Part shown: piece after piece, positions 1 through 4,618 of the stretch
Position numbering within the stretch: position 1 is the stretch's first letter
Layout of the letters: the number at the start of each line of letters is the position of its first letter
DNA from: Thauera sp.
GTDB lineage: Bacteria; Pseudomonadota; Gammaproteobacteria; Burkholderiales; Rhodocyclaceae
Length of the DNA: 5,365 bases
Reading direction: 5' to 3'
Assembly (NCBI GenBank): GCA_023150215.1
Contig: JAKLLJ010000237.1
Location: 1-5,365, forward strand
Position numbers and translations under genes: made by a program
The notes under the pieces: generated by a model
What the model was told of the DNA's origin: nothing
The model's database searches: none
What the model saw: the letters and a program-made list of their open reading frames with translations, nothing else

Positions 1-656
1 GTGAGCTCGACCGCGGCGCCGAGCAGGCTGGGGGCGCGGAAGGGCGCGCTGGGTGCCGGCAGCAGGATGGGACGGCGTTCGCTGTCCTCGGCAACGTGGA
101 AGAAGCGCGCGCGGGGGGCGCCGCCGGCGCTCGTCGGGCGTGCGCTCAGGCGCACGGTGGCGCCACGTGCCGGACGATCGGCGGGGATGCGCAGCGCACC
201 GGTGAGCGGATCGAAGCCGAGGGCCACCGGACGCTGCACCAGGCTGCAGCGCACCTGCAGGCGATTGCCCCAGCGCCCCGGGTTGCGCGCGGCAATGCGC
301 GCCTGGCGGCGCGACGCGCCGCGCACTGCGCGCACGCCGGGCAGCAGCAGGCGGGTGGTGCGCACCTCGGCGTGATCCACGCAGCGCACGGCCAGGCAGC
401 GCCGCCCGCCATTGGCGAAGAACAGGCGCACCGCGAGCGGTAGCGCGAGGCCGGGCAGGGCACGGCCGAACACGGCCTCGAACTGGCCGACGTCGTCGAT
501 CGCCACCGGGGTGTTCACCGGCCCGCGCTCGGCCAGGCCGATAAAGGCGGTGACGTCGAGGCGCACGTGCGCACGCGCGGCCTGCACCGGCCGCTCCTCG
601 TACACGCCGGGCGGGAGCCCGGGGCGCCACAGGCTTCCCAGCAACGCGACGCTCAT
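1..656 (-). CDS. Second contractile tail sheath protein, diverged paralogue (3' end off window)
   Basis: The frame is open from ATG at 656-654 to the left edge: 218 codons with no stop. An in-frame stop at 678-680 and no other start before 656 fix this start; GAGG (665-668 on the plus strand as cctc) sits 8 nt upstream. The N-terminus matches the sheath at 1214-3055 segment by segment: PPGVYEE-like residues 15-21 (against APGVYVEE), AFIGLAERGP 37-46 (against GFVGQARFGP), QFEAVFG 58-64 (against EFQRLFG), AVRLFFANGGRR 75-86 (against AVRLFFENGGKR), and ARNPGRWGN 123-131 (against ARFPGRAGN). These are conserved sheath N-terminal features, including the strand that links neighbouring subunits. Identity is otherwise low, and three cysteines (88, 92, 137) have no counterpart in the first sheath. 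Several Afp/PVC-type clusters carry two or three sheath paralogues, so I infer a minor sheath component of an eCIS. The C-terminal contraction domain is outside the window, so an intact gene cannot be confirmed. Confidence 0.88.
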   Translation of the reverse strand, partial: MSVALLGSLWRPGLPPGVYEERPVQAARAHVRLDVTAFIGLAERGPVNTPVAIDDVGQFEAVFGRALPGLALPLAVRLFFANGGRRCLAVRCVDHAEVRTTRLLLPGVRAVRGASRRQARIAARNPGRWGNRLQVRCSLVQRPVALGFDPLTGALRIPADRPARGATVRLSARPTSAGGAPRARFFHVAEDSERRPILLPAPSAPFRAPSLLGAAVEL

Positions 657-664
657 GGTTCGTG

Positions 665-668
665 CCTC
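665..668 (-). promoter_or_regulatory. Ribosome binding site of the second sheath gene
   Basis: GAGG on the minus strand lies 8 nt before the ATG at 656. It is a moderate Shine-Dalgarno match and supports this start. The 55-nt gap to the tube gene shows no terminator, so co-transcription with the tube gene is likely. Confidence 0.6.
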
Positions 669-711
669 GATCCAGGGTCAGGCGACATGGACAGGTGCTC
701 GGGTGTACTGC

Positions 712-1167
712 TCACTCGAACTCGAGGTCCTCGCACACCAGGGTCAGCTCTTCCATCGCCACGTCCGACGCGCCCTTGGCGGCGAGCGTTGGGCCGGTCC
801 ACTTGGAAGGCCGGGCGTTGATCAGCTTCCATTGCGCCACGGTCTGCGAGCGGTCCTCGCTCATCAGCTCGATCACCACGGTGGCGCGCGCTTCCATGTT
901 GCCGCGACGCACCTGGTTCACCCAGTTCCACAGGTCGAGCGCAGCGATCAGGCCGCGCTTGAGAGTGACGTCGCCGGCCTTGTACATCAGCGGCACCTTG
1001 CGCGGACGGTTGAAGGCGTCGGTGCCGTCGCGGTAGTCGGCGTAGGTGATCTCGGTCGACAGCCCCGACACGTCGGAGAAGCCGCCGCGGAACTCGCCGC
1101 CGCTGGCCGGGTTGATGGTGACCTTGAAGTTGAATGGGCCGTAGGGGTCTTCACGCAGGATGGCCAT
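712..1167 (-). CDS. Inner tube protein, phage T4 gp19-like family (eCIS tube)
   Basis: This 151-residue protein has the length and layout of the T4 gp19-type tail tube family (Afp1/Pvc1 in injection systems). Such proteins stack as hexameric rings to form the rigid tube inside the sheath. Visible hallmarks are an opening DPYGPFNFKVTI (residues 8-19), GGFSDVSGLSTEI (28-40), a RPRKVPLMYKAGDVTLKRG stretch (54-72), the helix LDLWNWVNQVRRGN (77-90), and a C-terminal strand pair ending EELTLVCEDLEFE. GFSDVSGL followed later by a KxGDVTLKRG segment is typical of the family. There is no signal peptide, as expected for a protein assembled in the cytoplasm. The start at 1167 has AGGAG 7 nt upstream. 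The gene lies 46 nt after the long sheath gene and 55 nt before the second sheath gene. A tailed-phage origin is the alternative, but the nearby DUF4255 gene favours an eCIS. Confidence 0.94.
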   Translation of the reverse strand: MAILREDPYGPFNFKVTINPASGGEFRGGFSDVSGLSTEITYADYRDGTDAFNRPRKVPLMYKAGDVTLKRGLIAALDLWNWVNQVRRGNMEARATVVIELMSEDRSQTVAQWKLINARPSKWTGPTLAAKGASDVAMEELTLVCEDLEFE

Positions 1168-1174
1168 CGCAGAT

Positions 1175-1179
1175 CTCCT
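1175..1179 (-). promoter_or_regulatory. Strong ribosome binding site of the tube gene
   Basis: AGGAG (plus strand ctcct) lies 7 nt before the tube ATG. It is one of the two best Shine-Dalgarno matches in the window, fitting the high copy number needed for tube subunits. Confidence 0.75.
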
Positions 1180-1197
1180 GAAAGGCGGTGTTTGTCG

Positions 1198-1209
1198 GCG
1201 CCGGGGCGC
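1198..1209 (-). other. Short GC-rich inverted repeat between sheath and tube genes
   Basis: GCGCC-GG-GGCGC (plus strand) lies 4 nt past the sheath stop codon, inside the 46-nt gap before the tube gene. It could fold as a 4-5 bp hairpin in the transcript. No U-run follows it on the minus strand, so it is not a normal intrinsic terminator. At most it could protect a 3' end or slow readthrough. In DNA of this GC content such repeats also arise by chance. Confidence 0.25.
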
Positions 1210-1213
1210 AGCG

Positions 1214-3055
1214 TCAAATGATCGAGGCGTCGGCCGTCCATTGGCCGATGCGGAAGACCACGAACTCGGCCGGCTTGGTCGGCGCGACGCCGATCAGGCA
1301 CACCATGCGCCCGTTGTCGAGATCGGACTGGCTCATCGTGCTGCGGTCGCAGCGCACGAAGTAGGCATCCTCGGGGCGGGTGCCGAGCAGCGCCCCGGTG
1401 CGCCAGACGTCGTACAGGAAGCCTTCGATGGTGAGCCGGATCTTGAGCCAGAGCTCCTCGTTGTTGGGCTCGAACACCGCCCACTGCGTGCTGCGGTCGA
1501 TCGAATGCTCGAGATAGATGAACAGCCGGCGCACGTTGATGTAGGTCCACTCGGGGTCGGAACTGATCGTGCGCGCACCCCACACGCGCAAGCCGCGGCC
1601 CTCGAAGAAGCGCAGGCAGTTGATGCCCTCGGGGTTGAGCACGTCCTGCTCGCCCTTGTTGACGTTGCGCGAGAAGCGCAGCACGCCGCGCACGGTCTCG
1701 TTGGCGGGTGCCTTGTGCACGCCGCGCTCGATGTCGCTGCGCGCGTAGATGCCGGCCATCGCGCCCTCGGGCGAATACAGCACCGTCTCGCGCGCGCTGC
1801 CGGGCAGGCTCGCGACCAGCCAGGGGTAGTAGAGCGCGGCGTACTTCGAGTCGTGCTGGCCGCGGATCTCGCGGATGGTGGCGGTGTCGGCTTCGCGCGG
1901 GCCGGCGAGGATGGCAAAGCGGTAGCGCAGGTTCTCGCAGTGGCTGACCAGCGCATCGCGCACGGCCTGGTCCGCTGGCGCGCCGAGCGCGGCTGCGCCG
2001 GGTGCGGCGACGATCGCGATGTCCTCGATCTCGGCGAGCGCCGGCAGTCCGGTGGCGCTCGCGGCGCTGCCGCTGCCGGCGTACTGCGCATCGAGCGCGA
2101 GCACGCCGTCGCTGCCGTTGGCGAGCGTGATCGGCGAGGCCGCGACCAGCCCGACCAGGAGGTCGCGGGCGAAGCTGGTGCGCTCGGCGGCAAGTGCGGG
2201 CAGGGCCGCCACCGCGTCGAAGAAGATGCGCTGGCTGCGGTCCGCGGGCGGCTCGATGCCGGCAGCCGGATTCTCGTGGCGCAGGATGCGACCGATGAAC
2301 TGGTCGGCGTCGGGGTGCGGCGACAGGCGCTGCACGTGCTCGATGCGGCTGCCGGTGGAGCTGTCGAGGTTGGGGCCGATGTCGAGGTCGAGGGTGATCT
2401 TTTGCACCGCGGCGAGTCCGGCGGCGTTGAGGTCCAGGTTGCCGGCAGCGTTGGTGAGCTGCGGACTGCCGGCGGCGTCGAAACTCACCGCATACAGATT
2501 GGCCGCGGTGACCGCATCGGCGCCGGCGGCGGTGACGTGGGCGTTCTTGAGGGCGCCGGCCTCGACCATGTCGCCCAGGCGCAGGCCGGTCACACGGCGC
2601 GCGCCGGCAGGGCCGGTGAGCAGGTTGCCGCTGCGCGTGGCGGTGACGGTGACGCGCACGTTGCCAGCACGCCCCGGGAAGCGCGCGCGCAGGAAGCGGT
2701 CGCTGCCGAACACCGCGATTGCCGGGCTGACCGCCCGGCTGGCCTCGACCGAGCTTGCGGCGGCGGGGGCGAACACGCGCGCCACATAGACGCGCTTGCC
2801 GCCGTTCTCGAAGAACAGCCGTACCGCGTGGGCGAGGTGGTTGGTCGCGGGCACGCCGGCGAGCAGGAGGTCTTCGCCGTCGCCGAACAGGCGCTGGAAC
2901 TCCTCGTAGCCGGTTACCAGCGCAGGCAGGCCGGCGGTGGGGCCGAAGCGGGCCTGGCCGACGAAGCCGGCGGTGGAGGTGGCCACGCCCTCGATGGACT
3001 TGGCGCGAAAGCTGGTTTCTTCGACGTATACGCCCGGGGCGAGATATTCAGGCAT
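1214..3055 (-). CDS. Contractile tail sheath protein, long form (eCIS sheath)
   Basis: This 613-residue protein forms the outer contractile sleeve; contraction drives the inner tube out. The N-terminal domain opens with YLAPGVYVEE (residues 4-13), then GFVGQARFGP (30-39), EEFQRLFGD (51-59) and AVRLFFENGGKRVYVARV (77-94), the usual sheath start. ARFPGRAGN (124-132) begins an Ala/Gly-rich variable region that runs to about 335. The conserved C-terminal half holds KYAALYYPWL (404-413), GAMAGIYARSDIERGVHKAPANE (431-453), LNPEGINCLRFFEGRGLRVWG (473-493), TYINVRRLFIYLEHSI (504-519), and the closing strands around 562-605, as in tail sheath family members. The protein is longer than the compact Afp/PVC sheaths (roughly 350-480 residues as I recall), mainly because of the middle region, which probably faces outward. 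The start at 3055 has GGAGG 6 nt upstream and lies 18 nt after the preceding gene. No break or frameshift is seen. Family assignment is secure; whether it is the main sheath is inferred from its completeness and its position beside the tube gene. Confidence 0.97.
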   Translation of the reverse strand: MPEYLAPGVYVEETSFRAKSIEGVATSTAGFVGQARFGPTAGLPALVTGYEEFQRLFGDGEDLLLAGVPATNHLAHAVRLFFENGGKRVYVARVFAPAAASSVEASRAVSPAIAVFGSDRFLRARFPGRAGNVRVTVTATRSGNLLTGPAGARRVTGLRLGDMVEAGALKNAHVTAAGADAVTAANLYAVSFDAAGSPQLTNAAGNLDLNAAGLAAVQKITLDLDIGPNLDSSTGSRIEHVQRLSPHPDADQFIGRILRHENPAAGIEPPADRSQRIFFDAVAALPALAAERTSFARDLLVGLVAASPITLANGSDGVLALDAQYAGSGSAASATGLPALAEIEDIAIVAAPGAAALGAPADQAVRDALVSHCENLRYRFAILAGPREADTATIREIRGQHDSKYAALYYPWLVASLPGSARETVLYSPEGAMAGIYARSDIERGVHKAPANETVRGVLRFSRNVNKGEQDVLNPEGINCLRFFEGRGLRVWGARTISSDPEWTYINVRRLFIYLEHSIDRSTQWAVFEPNNEELWLKIRLTIEGFLYDVWRTGALLGTRPEDAYFVRCDRSTMSQSDLDNGRMVCLIGVAPTKPAEFVVFRIGQWTADASII

Positions 3056-3061
3056 TTCGAG

Positions 3062-3066
3062 CCTCC
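3062..3066 (-). promoter_or_regulatory. Strong ribosome binding site of the long sheath gene
   Basis: GGAGG (plus strand cctcc) lies 6 nt before the ATG at 3055, within the 18-nt gap after the previous stop. An ATG at 3068-3066 overlaps this site but is out of frame with the sheath. The strong match fits an abundant structural protein and decides the start. Confidence 0.75.
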
Positions 3067-3073
3067 ATCGTGA

Positions 3074-3925
3074 TCAGGGTGACAACTCGATGTCGAGCCG
3101 GACGCGCGCGCCCGCACCGACCATCGCGTGCGGGTTGTGGCCGTCGACCGGCGGATAGGCCACCCCGGCGGCGTCGCGGAGCTGGAAGTTCCGCACCATG
3201 AAGCGGGCGGCGCGCTCGGCTGCCGACAGGGTGAACACGTTCGCCGGCAGGGCGGCGAGAAAACCATCGCGCGCCAGACGCGCGGCCAGCGCCGGGCGCG
3301 GAGCTGAGACCGCGAGCGCGCGCTCGAACTGGCGCTGCGGTGGCGTCTGGCTGCGATCGAGTGTCTCGCCGGGCAGCACCAGCAGGTAGCTGCCATCGGC
3401 GCCGCTCAGCGTGCTGACGCGGTCGGCGAGGCCGCTGCGCGCCGTATCGATCTCCAGCAGTGCGCCCGCGACCGGGTGCCCGCCGTCGCGGACCACGCCC
3501 CACAACGCGCTCAGGCCGGGCGCCAGCGCCATCGCCGGTGCCGGGCGCAGGGCCGCCGTGGGATAGGCGGGCGCGGGCACGGCCAACGGTGCGCTGCCGC
3601 CCTCCAGGGCGCGGCGCAGCGCCGAGCGGTCGGGCACGACGGCGCTGATCGCCTGCGCCTGCCAGCGCCCTGCGGGATCCTCGATCTCGATCCGTGCCTC
3701 GCCCGGCGGGACGCCGAGAAAGCCGTAGAGGCCGGTGGATGCATGCCACAAAGGCCGCTCCTGGTGTCCCGCCACGCGCAGCCTGAGGCCCGGAATCGAC
3801 TCGAGCGCGGGGGCTCGGCCTTCGCTCAGGTAGCGGCGCGCGCGCACTGCAAGCACCCCGACCGCCGTGATGCGGTCGGGCGAATGTCGTGCCGCCCACT
3901 CGAGCAGGGTATCGGTGAGTGCCAT
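3074..3925 (-). CDS. eCIS-associated protein with carboxypeptidase-regulatory-like (transthyretin-like) segment, function unknown
   Basis: I do not recognise a named family for this 283-residue protein. Residues 45-89 (GLRLRV, then WHASTGLYGFLGVPPGEARIEIEDPAGRW) look like a small beta-sandwich with an aromatic-G-LPPG turn. A Pro/Ala-rich linker covers about 111-139. Residues 141-187 (LWGVVRDGGHPVAGALLEID, then SGADGSYLLVLPGE) match the usual pattern of carboxypeptidase-regulatory-like domains, a transthyretin-type fold common in surface and structural proteins. The C-terminal part has an Ala/Arg-rich helix (200-222), FMVRNFQLRDAAG (242-254), a conserved-looking YPPVDGHNPHAM (257-268) and a final strand RVRLDIELSP. 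No signal peptide or membrane segment is seen. Its ATG overlaps the DUF4255 stop by one base (TGATG), with AGGTG 5 nt upstream, so translation is probably coupled. The frame stays open upstream to about 4540 over the DUF4255 gene, but those codons are shadow. Lying between cap and sheath genes, it is likely an accessory structural part, for example collar, decoration or cap partner; that role is inference. Confidence 0.86.
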   Translation of the reverse strand: MALTDTLLEWAARHSPDRITAVGVLAVRARRYLSEGRAPALESIPGLRLRVAGHQERPLWHASTGLYGFLGVPPGEARIEIEDPAGRWQAQAISAVVPDRSALRRALEGGSAPLAVPAPAYPTAALRPAPAMALAPGLSALWGVVRDGGHPVAGALLEIDTARSGLADRVSTLSGADGSYLLVLPGETLDRSQTPPQRQFERALAVSAPRPALAARLARDGFLAALPANVFTLSAAERAARFMVRNFQLRDAAGVAYPPVDGHNPHAMVGAGARVRLDIELSP

Positions 3926-3927
3926 CA
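3923..3927 (-). promoter_or_regulatory. TGATG stop/start overlap coupling two genes
   Basis: The stop of the DUF4255 gene (TGA, 3927-3925) and the start of the next gene (ATG, 3925-3923) share one base. A modest AGGTG (3931-3935) lies 5 nt before the ATG, inside the DUF4255 coding sequence. This arrangement commonly supports termination-reinitiation, which keeps two proteins at matched levels. Confidence 0.7.
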
Positions 3928-4491
3928 GGGCACCTGAGGGCTGAACACCAGCGTGCGCGACTCGGCGAGCGCGGGGTCGGGGCGCTCGCGTGCAGCCAGC
4001 CGGGCGGTTCGCACGACGTAAGGGATGGAGAGCTGGTAGGGCGGCTCGAGACTGTCCCACAGGCGCAGCATGTCCTCGGTGCTCAGGTGGTTCAGCGCCA
4101 CGCGCAGGCCATCGTCCGCTTCCCAGGGGTAGGCTGGGTCGAGCAGCGGCCCGGAGAGCAGCGCATGGCGATCGAGAATGTCCATGCAGCGCGCGAGCAT
4201 GACTTGTTCTCCTTCGGCGTTCTGTGCGCCCCACACGGTCAGCAGGTAGTGCAGTTCGAGGCCGAGCGCGGCCCGTCGTGGCGATTCGGGCGCCAGCCGG
4301 GGCAACTCGATGTTGCGCCGGGTCTCGTCGACCTCCACCCGGTACAGGAAAAGGGCGATGCGGTTGGTGATCGTGCCGGTGAAGTGACGCGTCGAGAACA
4401 GGGCCACCTCGTAGCCGTCGAGGCCTCCGCTGGCGGCGAGCTGGTCCTCGATCAGCCTGCGCAGGGTGGCGCTCGCACCGGCGATGAACAT
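3925..4491 (-). CDS. DUF4255 (Pvc16_N-type) protein, likely eCIS sheath/tube cap
   Basis: This 188-residue protein carries the hallmarks of the DUF4255/Pvc16 N-terminal domain, which is strongly tied to extracellular contractile injection systems. In Afp and PVC the corresponding protein (Afp16/Pvc16) ends tube and sheath growth and caps the distal end. Visible landmarks are NRIALFLYRVEVDETRRN (43-60), LELHYLLTVWG (78-88) followed by an EQVMLARCMDILDRH helix (95-109), then GLRVALNHLSTEDMLRLWDSL (128-148) and PPYQLSIPYVVRTARL (150-165). The pattern of LYRVE, then YLLT, then LSTE with LW, then PY.LS..Y.VR is characteristic. It is shorter than Afp16/Pvc16 (near 290-300 residues as I recall) and appears to hold only the conserved domain. 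The ATG at 4491 has GGGGAG 8 nt upstream. It is the first gene of the cluster seen here, 127 nt after a metabolic gene, and is translationally coupled to the gene that follows. The family call is firm; the capping role is by homology. Confidence 0.93.
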   Translation of the reverse strand: MFIAGASATLRRLIEDQLAASGGLDGYEVALFSTRHFTGTITNRIALFLYRVEVDETRRNIELPRLAPESPRRAALGLELHYLLTVWGAQNAEGEQVMLARCMDILDRHALLSGPLLDPAYPWEADDGLRVALNHLSTEDMLRLWDSLEPPYQLSIPYVVRTARLAARERPDPALAESRTLVFSPQVP

Positions 4492-4499
4492 GTCCGATT

Positions 4500-4505
4500 C
4501 TCCCC
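4500..4505 (-). promoter_or_regulatory. Ribosome binding site of the DUF4255 gene
   Basis: GGGGAG (plus strand ctcccc) lies 8 nt before the ATG at 4491 and supports this start. The stem of the inverted repeat at 4510-4532 ends only 4 nt upstream of it, so folding could affect ribosome access. Confidence 0.65.
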
Positions 4506-4509
4506 GTGT

Positions 4510-4532
4510 GCCGCCTGCCGAGGCAGGTCGGC
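4510..4532 (-). other. Imperfect hairpin just upstream of the DUF4255 ribosome binding site
   Basis: CCTGCC and GGCAGG (4514-4519 and 4522-4527) are perfect arms separated by two bases; the turn would open to about 4 nt on folding. GCCG (4510-4513) and CGGC (4529-4532) extend the pairing past one bulged base at 4528, giving about ten G/C-rich pairs. No U-run follows on either strand, so it is not a canonical intrinsic terminator. In the transcript of the downstream gene it would sit in the 5' leader next to the Shine-Dalgarno, which suggests an attenuation or stability element; that role is inference. Confidence 0.45.
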
Positions 4533-4542
4533 CGACGCACCC

Positions 4543-4570
4543 CCTGGCATACGCCTCCCGCCTATGCAGG
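4543..4570. repeat. Imperfect inverted repeat in the cluster's leader region
   Basis: The arms CCT-(G)-GCATA (4543-4551) and TATGC-AGG (4563-4570) are complementary over eight pairs with one bulged base, around an 11-nt C-rich centre. The spacing and dyad form are compatible with a regulator binding site or a second hairpin in the leader. I see no matching copy elsewhere in the window and cannot name a regulator. Confidence 0.35.
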
Positions 4571-4618
4571 TGGAAAGCGCATCTCTGTCGTTCAATCTAG
4601 ACCAGTCCGGGGAAAGGT

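Larger units (their letters stand above)
4492..4618. other. Non-coding gap between the ketopantoate reductase gene and the injection-system genes
   Basis: This 127-nt stretch is the only sizeable gap in the window and the likely place for a promoter reading leftward into the eCIS genes. It is less G/C-rich in its right half (about 4570-4618). On the minus strand TTGAAC and TAGATT occur near 4590-4600, but no pair with sigma-70 spacing of 16-18 nt is convincing, and I see no sigma-54 type site. It contains the two inverted repeats and the ribosome binding site described separately. No terminator with a U-run follows the upstream gene, so readthrough from it remains possible. Confidence 0.5.

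Noticed and set aside
653..688. Eleven-codon minus-strand frame whose TGA overlaps the second sheath ATG
   Set aside because: It could be a coupling leader peptide, but its ATG lacks a Shine-Dalgarno sequence and the frame is also the tail of a longer shadow frame in the tube gene. Chance is the simpler explanation.
412..1221. Plus-strand open frame (269 codons) opposite the tube and second sheath genes
   Set aside because: It lies opposite two genes with clear family motifs. Its product is Arg/Ala/Gly-rich without recognisable domains and its start has no reason to be preferred.
1160..3073. Long plus-strand open frame (637 codons) opposite the sheath gene
   Set aside because: It is the complement of a well-supported sheath gene. 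High GC removes stops from the opposite strand, the translation is low-complexity Ala/Gly/Arg/His-rich, and no family motif is seen.
4510..4532. Intrinsic terminator for the panE gene
   Set aside because: The stem is stable, but no U-run follows on the minus strand, and it lies about 90 nt past the panE stop and right beside the next ribosome binding site.
3926..4540. Upstream extension of the 283-residue protein into the DUF4255 region
   Set aside because: The frame is open, but the extension would read the DUF4255 gene in another frame and is Arg-rich without motifs. The ATG at 3925 with a TGATG overlap is the better start.
4580..4618. Possible sigma-70 promoter elements TTGAAC and TAGATT on the minus strand
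   Set aside because: Neither hexamer has a partner at 16-18 nt with reasonable similarity. The best TTGAAC pairing needs a 21-nt spacer to a TGCATA box.
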